Of a stretch of 14,567 nt of DNA, positions 1 through 6,084 are shown piece by piece (positions within the stretch are counted from its first letter, which is position 1; the number at the start of each line of letters is the position of its first letter). The notes below the pieces were generated by a model. That model had not been told where the DNA came from. It worked only from the letters and a program-made list of their open reading frames with translations, and ran no database searches. Source of the stretch: Aalborgiella sp043775055 (GTDB lineage: Bacteria; Pseudomonadota; Gammaproteobacteria; Burkholderiales; Burkholderiaceae_C); the NCBI GenBank assembly GCA_043775055.1, contig JAYVSU010000095.1:1-14567 (forward strand), read 5' to 3'. A program made the translations under genes and the position numbers.

Positions 1-768
1 GATGTGGTCAAAGACACGCTGGTATTGGAGTTCAACAACATCGCCCAACTGGAAGAAACCTTTGCCCTGCACGGCAAAGAATTGGCTTGCGTGATGATAG
101 AACCCATCGCCGGCAACATGAACTTTGTTCGCGCCAGCCATGCTTTTGCCAGCCGTTGCCGCGAACTTTGCACCGAATACGGTGCTTTGCTAGTGTTTGA
201 TGAAGTGATGTCTGGCTGCCGCGTTGCTTTGGGTAGTGCGCAGGCGGTTTTGGGCATCAAGCCCGACATCACGGTTCTTGGCAAAGTCATTGGCGGAGGC
301 ATGCCGCTGGCGGCTTTTGGTGCCTCCCGCGCCATCATGGAGCACCTCGCGCCACTGGGCGGCGTCTACCAAGCAGGCACACTATCAGGCAACCCAGTGG
401 CCACCGCTTGCGGTTTGGCAACGCTCAAAGAGATTCAAAAACCCAATTTCTTTGAGGATTTAGGACGAAAAACCCAAAATCTGGTCGCAGGTTTGACCCA
501 AGCAGCCCAAAACGCAGGTGTGCCCTTCTGCGGCGATAGCCAAGGCGGCATGTTTGGCTTTTTCTTGATGAACGAACTGCCGCAAAATTACGCCAAAGTC
601 ATGACCACCGACAGCCCGCGCTTCAACAAGCTCTTCCACGGCCTGCTGGACCGCGGCGTTTACATCGCCCCCGCACTATATGAAGCCGGCTTTGTGAGCG
701 CCGCACACAGCGATAATGACATCTTGCAGACCATTGCTGCAGCCAAAGAGGTGTTTGCAAGCCTCTGA
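1..768 (+). CDS. hemL: glutamate-1-semialdehyde 2,1-aminomutase, 3' part (start outside window)
   Basis: This is the C-terminal 255 residues of a PLP enzyme that converts glutamate-1-semialdehyde to 5-aminolevulinate, an early step of tetrapyrrole synthesis in the cytoplasm. The frame is open from base 1, so the gene begins outside the window; the GTG at 4 is an internal valine codon. Family signatures seen are VFDEVMSG followed by RVALGSAQ, and the PLP-lysine motif LGKVIGGGMPLAAFG, with the Schiff-base lysine codon at 283-285. The GCR after the FDEVMSG segment replaces the more usual GFR. The gene ends in TGA and is unrelated in function to the purine genes. Identification is firm because the C-terminal half matches HemL throughout, rather than other class-III aminotransferases. 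Confidence 0.93.
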   Translation, partial: DVVKDTLVLEFNNIAQLEETFALHGKELACVMIEPIAGNMNFVRASHAFASRCRELCTEYGALLVFDEVMSGCRVALGSAQAVLGIKPDITVLGKVIGGGMPLAAFGASRAIMEHLAPLGGVYQAGTLSGNPVATACGLATLKEIQKPNFFEDLGRKTQNLVAGLTQAAQNAGVPFCGDSQGGMFGFFLMNELPQNYAKVMTTDSPRFNKLFHGLLDRGVYIAPALYEAGFVSAAHSDNDILQTIAAAKEVFASL

Positions 769-821
769 GGGGCGTTAAAAGCTCCAAAAGCCGAATTCAC
801 CCATTTTTACCCCATAAATTC

Positions 822-870
822 GCCTCTAGCCGGCGTATTTGTTGAATAGTTAGCTATATTATAAATAGCA
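822..870 (+). repeat. 49-bp hairpin repeat, copy A
   Basis: First of three ungapped 49-base relatives in this window (others at 1603-1651 on the minus strand and at 2401-2449). It starts with GCCTCTAGCCGGCGTATTT and ends with a short hairpin: stem GCTAT 853-857, 7-base loop, ATAGC 865-869. By eye it shares 35 of 49 bases with copy B and 36 of 49 with copy C. It lies directly upstream of the proQ-like gene and overlaps its most likely promoter. The general form resembles short intergenic repeats I recall from Comamonadaceae genomes; that resemblance is from memory. Confidence 0.75.
839..865 (+). promoter_or_regulatory. possible proQ promoter inside repeat copy A
   Basis: TTGTTG at 839-844 and TATAAA at 860-865 are separated by 15 bases; TATTAT at 857-862 is another possible -10. 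The -35 match is weak. It is the only promoter-like stretch in the 128 bases between hemL and the next gene, and it lies within repeat copy A, so the repeat may supply the promoter. Confidence 0.3.
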
Positions 871-896
871 AATATCTGTACTTTTTTGCACACTCT

Positions 897-1616
897 ATGA
901 CAACTTCTGAAACCATCGAATCCGTAGACACGATTGCCATTGAAACCGTGGCATCTGCCGCACCTGCAAGTGCCCTACCCGCTGAAAAGCAGCAACCGGG
1001 CAAATCAGGGAAACAGAAAATCGACGCAAAAATCGACGTCCAACCCGTGCTGCAAAAGCTGTTTGAGTTGTATCCGCACCTGTTTGGCAGCCAGTTTTTG
1101 CCGCTTAAATTAGGCACTTACCAAGATTTGCTAGCTGCAAACCCTGAAATTTTCACAAAAGACACCCTGAAAGCCGCCTTGAGCTTCCACGCCCGCTCCA
1201 CCCGCTACCTGCAATGCGTGGCAGACGGCCACCAGCGCCACGACCTGCAAGGCAACGCGGTCGAACCCGTGTCGCCCGAACACGTCTACATCGCCCTCCT
1301 AGAACTCTTCCGTCGCCGCGTCATCAGCAACAACAAAGCCCGCACCAAACTAAACCTGCGCCCCATCTTTCGCAAACAACTCATCGCCGCCTACGTCGCA
1401 TCAGGTTTAAGTCGCCAAGATTACCAACTGCGTGTGCAAAACGCCGATGTGGAGGCGACTGCGCTTTTGGAAGAAGCCCTGGCCGAACACGATGCCAAGC
1501 TGGCCAAACAAACCGCCCTCAAGCGAGCTTTTGAAGGCAGCGGTAAGAAGACGGCTGAGTTTGCTGAGATGTATGGCCTTGACTTGGAAGAAGTCAAAAA
1601 AATGCTACAAAAATAG
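897..1616 (+). CDS. ProQ/FinO-domain RNA chaperone
   Basis: A 239-residue protein with a ProQ/FinO RNA-binding domain at about residues 48-150, seen as PVLQKLFELYPHLFG, the LKLGTYQDLLAANPE segment, HARSTRYLQ and RHDLQGNAVEPVS. Proteins of this family bind structured RNAs and 3' ends, and act in sRNA-mRNA pairing and stability. The N-terminal 45 residues are low complexity (Ala/Glu/Lys/Ser) and probably disordered. The C-terminal tail from about 180 is charged, and ends in a region that could bind RNA or form a helix. No clear Shine-Dalgarno precedes the ATG. The last codons (part of M236, then L, Q, K and stop) lie inside repeat copy B. The gene stands alone, bracketed by inverted repeat copies. 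The family is firm; which of the several ProQ-like paralogues it is cannot be told. Confidence 0.9.
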   Translation: MTTSETIESVDTIAIETVASAAPASALPAEKQQPGKSGKQKIDAKIDVQPVLQKLFELYPHLFGSQFLPLKLGTYQDLLAANPEIFTKDTLKAALSFHARSTRYLQCVADGHQRHDLQGNAVEPVSPEHVYIALLELFRRRVISNNKARTKLNLRPIFRKQLIAAYVASGLSRQDYQLRVQNADVEATALLEEALAEHDAKLAKQTALKRAFEGSGKKTAEFAEMYGLDLEEVKKMLQK

Positions 1617-1651
1617 TAGCTACTTAGGCAATAAATAAGCCGGCTAGAGGT
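1603..1651 (-). repeat. 49-bp hairpin repeat, copy B (inverted relative to copy A)
   Basis: Read on the minus strand it starts ACCTCTAGCCGGCTTATTT and ends in a hairpin, stem GCTAC/GTAGC (plus-strand arms 1604-1608 and 1616-1620) with a 7-base loop. It matches copy A at 35 and copy C at 38 of 49 positions without gaps. It overlaps the end of the ProQ-like coding sequence, whose stop TAG (1614-1616) is inside the hairpin. The fifth stem pair is C-G here but T-A in copies A and C, a compensatory change. Confidence 0.75.
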
Positions 1652-1670
1652 GTATTTAGCATCTGAACTT

Positions 1671-1741
1671 CGTAGGTTGGGTCAAGACCCAGCTGTTTCC
1701 ACGCTAAGAAGCTGGGTTACGCTTTGCTAACCCAGCCTACG
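1671..1741. repeat. REP-like palindromic repeat (CGTAGGTTGGGT type)
   Basis: Outer arms CGTAGGTTGGGT (1671-1682) and ACCCAGCCTACG (1730-1741) pair over 12 positions with one G-T wobble. A nested perfect 8-bp stem is formed by ACCCAGCT (1687-1694) and AGCTGGGT (1710-1717). This GTAGG-TGGGT family of palindromes is widespread in bacterial intergenic regions (from memory). It could form a long hairpin in transcripts coming from either side and may attenuate or stabilise 3' ends; there is no T-run. The C-terminus and stop of the small Cys-rich gene lie within it. Confidence 0.8.
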
Positions 1742-1914
1742 GGTTTCGGGCGGATTCCTTGTTCGATCTCACTATGCACTATTTCGACCGAAGGCTGATA
1801 TTGCATGCGGGCTTCAATTTCACCTATACAGCCCCAGCAATCCCCGCCACAGTCGCCGGATAAAGGATCGTCTTTTATATTTAATTCTCTACTACAGATA
1901 GTGCATTTACTCAT
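1717..1914 (-). CDS. small Cys-rich putative zinc-binding protein
   Basis: A 65-residue protein with cysteines at 4, 7, 22, 26 and 29 (CTIC, then CGGDCWGC), a pattern suggesting a small zinc-ribbon-like fold. I recognise similar anonymous proteins with a DPLS-DCGGDCxGC core from proteobacteria but know no function. Its ATG overlaps the xdhC stop by 8 bases (ATGAGTAA), and an AAGG lies about 8 bases upstream, so it should be translationally coupled to xdhC and belong to the puuD-xdhC unit. Residues V59-A65 and the stop are encoded by the REP-like repeat, so the native C-terminus may once have been different. A role in molybdoenzyme maturation would be a guess from context only. Confidence 0.75.
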   Translation of the reverse strand: MSKCTICSRELNIKDDPLSGDCGGDCWGCIGEIEARMQYQPSVEIVHSEIEQGIRPKPVGWVSKA

Positions 1915-2692
1915 AACGCCACCTTAACAACTGCGCTGCCACCGCCACCGCAATCACCTCAGGCTCTTTGCCTTTGATACTCTCTATCCCAATCGGGCAA
2001 GTCACCTGCGCCAATTCTGCCTCTGAAAACCCACGTTCCGACAAGCGATGGCGGAAGGTTGCCCACTTGGTTTTGCTGCCTATCAGGCCGATAAAGGGCA
2101 AATCTGCTGCTATGCGCTGGCGTTTCAGGCAGGCGGCGACGATGTCTAGGTCTTCGGCGTGGCTGAAGCTCATGATGAGGACGCGGCTACCGGCGGGTAG
2201 GTCGGCCACGGCGGCTTGGACGGGGGCGGAGTGTTCGCAGGTGATGTTTTGCGGTAGTTCTGAGGGGAAGATTTCATCGCGGCTGTCTACCCACATCACT
2301 TGCAGGGGCAGTGTGCCCAGGATGTTGACAATGGCTTTACCCACGTGACCGCCGCCGAACAGGGCGACGGGTTGTAAAAGCGATTTTTGAGGTATTTTTA
2401 GGCTATAGCCGGCGTATTCATTGCCTGAGTAGCTATGTTTTTCATAGCATAAAACCATGACTCCGCCGCAACATTGGCCAAGACTTGGGCCTAGAACGTA
2501 GCGTATGGAAGGCTCGACAATAGGTAAATCAGGCTGACTTAGATACTGTCTAGCCGTGGCAATCGCCTCAAACTCGACATGGCCGCCACCTATCGTGCCG
2601 ACCACTTTTTCGGCAAAAACTGCCATCCAAACGCCTGCGTCGCGCGGCACGGAGCCCTCTGTCGCTTCAATGGTGACTAAAACGCTGTCCAC
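1907..2692 (-). CDS. xdhC: xanthine dehydrogenase accessory protein XdhC
   Basis: A 261-residue XdhC-family protein. The family binds molybdenum cofactor, supports its sulfuration and inserts it into xanthine dehydrogenase, which makes urate. Seen are the N-terminal XdhC domain with TEGSVPRDAG (11-20), TIGGGHVEFEA (33-43) and LGPSLGQCCGG (67-77), then a linker, then the Rossmann-type domain starting VALFGGGHVGKA (109-120) with VDSRDEIFP (135-143) and IGLIGSKTKWA (201-211). The start is GTG, chosen because AGAGG (2699-2703) sits 6 bases upstream and the conserved VLVTIEATEGSVPR follows at once. It lies 30 bases after puuD. Residues 82-97 in the linker are read from repeat copy C. The structural xdhA/xdhB genes are not in the window. 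Confidence 0.92.
   Translation of the reverse strand: MDSVLVTIEATEGSVPRDAGVWMAVFAEKVVGTIGGGHVEFEAIATARQYLSQPDLPIVEPSIRYVLGPSLGQCCGGVMVLCYEKHSYSGNEYAGYSLKIPQKSLLQPVALFGGGHVGKAIVNILGTLPLQVMWVDSRDEIFPSELPQNITCEHSAPVQAAVADLPAGSRVLIMSFSHAEDLDIVAACLKRQRIAADLPFIGLIGSKTKWATFRHRLSERGFSEAELAQVTCPIGIESIKGKEPEVIAVAVAAQLLRWRYE
2401..2449 (+). repeat. 49-bp hairpin repeat, copy C, inside xdhC
   Basis: Reads GGCTATAGCCGGCGTATTC and ends in the perfect hairpin GCTATG-TTTTT-CATAGC (2432-2448). It matches copy B at 38 and copy A at 36 of 49 positions with no gap. Unlike A and B it lies fully within a coding sequence, antisense to its own orientation, where it supplies XdhC residues C82-S97 in the linker between the two conserved domains without breaking the frame. 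Confidence 0.75.
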
Positions 2693-2722
2693 AGGCCACC
2701 TCTGAATTAAGTCAAAAAGAGA

Positions 2723-3946
2723 TTATGGCTTGGCCCAATCCCCTAGCAACTGCCGCTCTTCTGGGGTAATAGCGGTCGCATTGTTCATGGGCATGAGCTT
2801 GGTAACTGCAACCTGTTGGTAGATCATCGCTTTGTTTTTTTGCACGTTTTCAGGTGAATCCAGACGAATATTCTTCATTTGCACTTGCTCGCCGTGGCAC
2901 ATCACGCAACGTTGCTCAACGATTTTCAGAACGGCTGGCGTCAGAGCGCCTGGGGCAACCGTACTGGTTTGCGAACTCGCTGGCGTAGATGCGGAAGTAG
3001 CAACTTTTGAGTCTTGACCGTTTGGTGCCAGCCAAACAATAACCCCAAAAATAGCTGCGACGCCCACTGCAGCATACGGCAAGGGGTTGCTGTTACGGCC
3101 GAGTTTGTAGCCATGGCGCATCACAAAGAATTGCCGAATAGCTGCGCCTGCAAACATCATCAAAATCAGCACCAACCAGTTTTGCGGGTGGGTGTAGGTG
3201 AAGCTGTAATGCCCGCTGAGCATGGCAAACAGCACCGGCAGCGTGAAGTAGGTGTTGTGCACGCTGCGTTGCTTGCCGCGTTTGCCATGAATCGGGTCCG
3301 CGGGCTGCCCAGCTTTAATGGATTCAACGACTTTGCGCTGCCCGGGGATGATCCAGAAAAACACGCTCGCACTCATGCTGGTTGCCAGCATGGCACCCAC
3401 CAGCAAGAAGGCCGCACGCCCAGCAAACCAGTGGCAAGCCAGCCATGAAGCGATGCACACCAGTACCAAAACCAGCGCGCCTACGATGGCATCGCCATTT
3501 TTGCGCTGCCCAAAGTAGCGGCAAATGGCGTCGTACAAAAGCCAAAAAACTACCAAAAACCCCAAGGCTACAGATATGGCCATAGCAGGCGACCAGTCCA
3601 TCTTCGACTTGTCGATGAGGTAGGTACTGGCGCTCCAAAGGTAAGAGATGGTGAACAGCGAAAAACCGGACAACCAAGTGGAATAACTCTCCCAATAAAA
3701 CCAGTGCAAATGACTGGGTAGCTGCGGAGGCGATACATTGAACTTTACAGGGTGGTAAAACCCACCGCCATGCACAGCCCATAGTTCGCCACTCACGCCC
3801 TGTTTTTTTAGATCATCATCAACCGGCGGTGTCAGGCTGCTGTCCAGAAAAACAAAGTAGAACGACGACCCCACCCACGCGATGGCTGTGATGACATGCA
3901 CCCAGCGGATCAAGAGGTTGGCCCAATCTAATAAATATGATTCCAT
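2723..3946 (-). CDS. puuD: membrane-bound urate oxidase (urate hydroxylase) PuuD with C-terminal cytochrome c
   Basis: A 407-residue integral membrane protein that oxidises urate to 5-hydroxyisourate. In this family electrons go to a fused cytochrome c and the respiratory chain, not to oxygen with H2O2 release as in soluble uricase. Seen are about eight hydrophobic segments over residues 1-310, beginning LLDWANLLIRWVHVITAIAW, and conserved PuuD pieces HGGGFYHPVKFNVSPP and LHWFYWESYSTWLSG. A Ser/Thr/Ala linker (314-334) follows, then a cytochrome c domain with heme motif CVMCH (347-351) and likely axial Met in LMPMNN (385/387). The ATG at 3946 is preferred over an upstream in-frame TTG (3964), because PuuD proteins begin at this point and the TTG lies in the operator. 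No Shine-Dalgarno is visible. xdhC follows 30 bases downstream. Confidence 0.94.
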   Translation of the reverse strand: MESYLLDWANLLIRWVHVITAIAWVGSSFYFVFLDSSLTPPVDDDLKKQGVSGELWAVHGGGFYHPVKFNVSPPQLPSHLHWFYWESYSTWLSGFSLFTISYLWSASTYLIDKSKMDWSPAMAISVALGFLVVFWLLYDAICRYFGQRKNGDAIVGALVLVLVCIASWLACHWFAGRAAFLLVGAMLATSMSASVFFWIIPGQRKVVESIKAGQPADPIHGKRGKQRSVHNTYFTLPVLFAMLSGHYSFTYTHPQNWLVLILMMFAGAAIRQFFVMRHGYKLGRNSNPLPYAAVGVAAIFGVIVWLAPNGQDSKVATSASTPASSQTSTVAPGALTPAVLKIVEQRCVMCHGEQVQMKNIRLDSPENVQKNKAMIYQQVAVTKLMPMNNATAITPEERQLLGDWAKP

Positions 3947-3955
3947 GTGTATAAG

Positions 3956-3963
3956 TGTATACA
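3956..3963. promoter_or_regulatory. operator site 1 (TGTATACA) at the puuD start
   Basis: Perfect 8-bp palindrome in the context AAGTGTATACAATTTT, 9 bases upstream of the puuD ATG, with an extra TGTATA half-copy at 3948-3953. A TATAAA at 3966-3971 on the minus strand is the best -10, which would place the transcription start on the palindrome. It shares its core and A/T-rich flanks with sites 2-4. The likely binder is the GntR/FCD regulator encoded at 6085. Spacing to site 2 is 97 bases. Confidence 0.75.
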
Positions 3964-4031
3964 ATTTTATAAGTCAAAGATACTCACATCATCTTAAATT
4001 GTGCTGAAGTATGCTCTTTAAGGGTTATCAC

Positions 4032-4060
4032 TTAACTTAGACTTCCTTAAAGTGTATACA
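4032..4060 (+). promoter_or_regulatory. predicted permease promoter overlapping operator site 2
   Basis: TTAACT (4032-4037, 4 of 6 to the -35 consensus) and TATACA (4055-4060, 4 of 6 to the -10) are separated by 17 bases. The -10 is part of the TGTATACA palindrome, so a bound regulator would block polymerase. The permease ATG follows 31 bases after the -10. This is inference from spacing only. Confidence 0.45.
4053..4060. promoter_or_regulatory. operator site 2 (TGTATACA) upstream of the urate permease
   Basis: Second exact TGTATACA, in the context TTAAAGTGTATACAGTTC, 31 bases before the permease ATG and exactly 97 bases from site 1. Together the pair would control the divergent puuD and permease units. 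Confidence 0.75.
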
Positions 4061-4091
4061 GTTCAAGTACTTTAATTCACACGGAGCGTCT

Positions 4092-5582
4092 ATGAATTCG
4101 TCATCACATCCAGTTGATGAGCAGCTGCCAGCCGCCAAGCTAGGGGTGCTTGGGTTGCAACATGTTCTTGTTATGTACGCAGGAGCAATTGCCGTGCCAC
4201 TTATTGTGGGTCGTGCACTCAAACTCAGCCCTGAGCAAGTGGCCTCGCTCATTTCTGCCGACTTGTTTTGCTGCGGCTTGGTGACCTTGATTCAATCTTT
4301 GGGCATGACGCAGTGGTTTGGTATCCGCCTACCAGTCATGATGGGCGTGACCTTTGCCTCTGTGGCACCTATGGTAGCCATGGCTAATGCCACGCCGGGT
4401 GCGATGGGCGCGCAGATGATTTTTGGCGCCATTATTGGGGCAGGCGTTTTGTCGATCTTGCTTGCACCCGTGGTTAGCAGAATGTTGCGGTTTTTTCCGC
4501 CAGTCGTCACGGGCACCATCATCGCGGTGATAGGTATCAGCTTGATGCGCATTGGTATCAACTGGATTTTTGGAAATCCGTTTGGTCCAACCGCCCCAAG
4601 TATCGTCAACCCAGACCACGCTAAATGGCTGGCTGACGTGACGGCCTTGGCCAATGCGACAGGTGCGACGGTACCAGCTGTACCCAAAGGCTTGGCCTTG
4701 GTGGGAAGTGTGCCAAATCCTAAATATGCGCCACTCTCAAGTTTCGGCATTGCTGCTTTGGTTTTGGTCTCGATTTTGTTAATCTCCAAATATTTCAAAG
4801 GCTTTATCAGCAATATCTCCGTTTTACTAGGCATTGTGATTGGCGGTGTTGTGGCCGCTGGCATGGGCATGATGAGCTTTGAAAAAGTCGAGAAGGCCGC
4901 TTCATTCGGTTTTGTGATGCCCTTTCAATTTGGCCTACCCATCTTCGACCCGATCTTGATTTTGACCATGACGCTGGTGATGATCGTGGTGATGATTGAA
5001 TCGACCGGCATGTTCTTGGCCTTGGGTGAAATGACCGACCGCAAGATTGACCAAAAAGCACTCAGCGCAGGCTTGCGTACCGACGGTTTAGGCACCTTGA
5101 TTGGCGGTATTTTCAACACCTTCCCGTACACCAGCTTTTCGCAGAATGTAGGCTTGGTCGGCATCACAGGCGTGAAGAGCCGCTTTGTTTGCGTCGCAGG
5201 CGGATTGATTTTGATTGTGCTGGGTTTACTGCCCAAAATGGCTGCGCTGGTTGAGTCTCTTCCCACCTTTGTATTAGGTGGCGCTGGCTTGGTGATGTTT
5301 GGCATGGTGGTTGCCACCGGCATTCGTATTTTGGCGAATGTTGATTTCAAAAACAACCGTCACAACCTGTTTGTCGTGGCTATCTCTATTGGTATTGGCA
5401 TGATCCCGCTGATTGCGCCAAACTTCAAGCAATGGATGCCACACAACATTCACCCTTTGATTGAATCCGGCATTTTGTTGGCATCACTCAGTGCCGTCTT
5501 TTTAAATCTGTTCTTCAACGGCGCAAAGGGTGATGCACAAGCGAGCATCAATGCCGCTAAGCAAAGCGATGGCGCACATTAA
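4092..5582 (+). CDS. NCS2 family urate/xanthine:cation symporter
   Basis: A 496-residue inner-membrane permease of the nucleobase-cation symporter-2 family, UacT/YgfU-like, predicted to import urate or xanthine. Seen are the QH motif of the first transmembrane helix (Q23-H24 in GLQHVLVMYAGAIAVPLIVG), the key glutamate in MIESTGMFLALGEMT (E303) and the family signature QNVGLVGITG (Q351-N352), corresponding to residues that bind purine in characterised members. A loop between residues about 161 and 216 seems longer than in the E. coli homologues. The ATG has GGAG (4083-4086) upstream. The gene is transcribed away from puuD and ends at a strong terminator. Similarity and context favour urate over uracil; the exact substrate (urate, xanthine or both) cannot be fixed by eye. 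Confidence 0.92.
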   Translation: MNSSSHPVDEQLPAAKLGVLGLQHVLVMYAGAIAVPLIVGRALKLSPEQVASLISADLFCCGLVTLIQSLGMTQWFGIRLPVMMGVTFASVAPMVAMANATPGAMGAQMIFGAIIGAGVLSILLAPVVSRMLRFFPPVVTGTIIAVIGISLMRIGINWIFGNPFGPTAPSIVNPDHAKWLADVTALANATGATVPAVPKGLALVGSVPNPKYAPLSSFGIAALVLVSILLISKYFKGFISNISVLLGIVIGGVVAAGMGMMSFEKVEKAASFGFVMPFQFGLPIFDPILILTMTLVMIVVMIESTGMFLALGEMTDRKIDQKALSAGLRTDGLGTLIGGIFNTFPYTSFSQNVGLVGITGVKSRFVCVAGGLILIVLGLLPKMAALVESLPTFVLGGAGLVMFGMVVATGIRILANVDFKNNRHNLFVVAISIGIGMIPLIAPNFKQWMPHNIHPLIESGILLASLSAVFLNLFFNGAKGDAQASINAAKQSDGAH

Positions 5583-5625
5583 ACAAGCGATCCATCAGCC
5601 AAAAGATATTCACTGAATCTTCTCA

Positions 5626-5659
5626 CTCTAGGTACAAAAGACCTAGAGAGATTTTTTTT
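5626..5659 (+). terminator. Rho-independent terminator of the permease gene
   Basis: Perfect 8-bp stem CTCTAGGT (5626-5633) and ACCTAGAG (5641-5648) around a 7-base loop, followed by AGA and eight Ts (5652-5659). It lies 44 bases after the permease stop. The opposite strand has no T-run, so it should not terminate hiuH transcripts efficiently. Confidence 0.88.
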
Positions 5660-5683
5660 GTTTATTTGAGCTTTTGATTAAGT

Positions 5684-6043
5684 TTACGAACCACGATAAG
5701 TCGAGTAACTCCATGGGCTCACCAAAAGTGGGACGTGGTAGTGCTCTTGGGGATTTGCGATACCAAAATCCAAGTTCACAATATTTAAGAAATTAGGTTC
5801 GGGAAGCACCACTTTACGCGACTTGAAATAGCCTGCGACGTCAAACTCTAGCCGGTAGGTACCTATTTTCAAACTATCATGGTCAAACAACAGCCCATCA
5901 GGATTTCGACCATCAGCGTTTAATTGCATCGCTTTAACCAGCGTTGCTTGCGTGCCGCCATGCGCGGTCGCAAAAAGTCTGACTGACATGCCCGCAGCTG
6001 GGCAGCCATGCATCGTGTCAAGAACGTGTGTCGAAAGTCCCAT
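5684..6043 (-). CDS. hiuH: 5-hydroxyisourate hydrolase (transthyretin-like)
   Basis: A 119-residue protein of the HIUase/transthyretin-related family, acting as a homotetramer that hydrolyses 5-hydroxyisourate to OHCU, the step after PuuD. Seen are LSTHVLDTMHGCPAAG with catalytic H6, the NADGRNPDG segment with R46, TYRLEFDVAGYF, HYHVPLLVSP with active-site histidine(s) 101/103, and the C-terminal hallmark YRGS. No signal peptide is present, so it is cytoplasmic. The ATG is preceded by a G-rich stretch (GGGGGAAA) that can act as ribosome binding site. It is divergent from the regulator gene and shares operator site 3 with it. Length is normal for the family. Confidence 0.95.
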   Translation of the reverse strand: MGLSTHVLDTMHGCPAAGMSVRLFATAHGGTQATLVKAMQLNADGRNPDGLLFDHDSLKIGTYRLEFDVAGYFKSRKVVLPEPNFLNIVNLDFGIANPQEHYHVPLLVSPWSYSTYRGS

Positions 6044-6068
6044 GTATTTCCCCCAAAAATTTAAAAAC

Positions 6069-6076
6069 TGTATACA
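6069..6076. promoter_or_regulatory. operator site 3 (TGTATACA) between hiuH and the regulator
   Basis: Exact TGTATACA in the context AAAACTGTATACAATTTT, 8 bases before the regulator ATG and 25 bases upstream of the hiuH ATG. The overlapping TACAAT (6073-6078) is a good -10 whose start point would fall on the A of the regulator ATG (6085). The site would therefore give autoregulation and control hiuH at once. Confidence 0.78.
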
Positions 6077-6084
6077 ATTTTGCC

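Noticed and set aside
1603..1741. CRISPR array or insertion sequence in the repeat-rich gap after proQ
   Set aside because: There are only two different palindromic repeats, with no regular repeat-spacer pattern and no transposase.
3946..3964. TTG at 3964 as the puuD start, adding six residues
   Set aside because: Family members begin at the MESYLLDWAN position, and the extra residues would be encoded by the operator.
5626..5659. Bidirectional terminator serving both the permease and hiuH
   Set aside because: The T-run exists only on the permease side; the hiuH side continues without one.
5844..5853. CTCTAGCCGG in hiuH as a fourth copy of the 49-bp repeat
   Set aside because: Only about ten bases match; the following sequence and hairpin are absent, and the stretch encodes the conserved TYRLEF motif.
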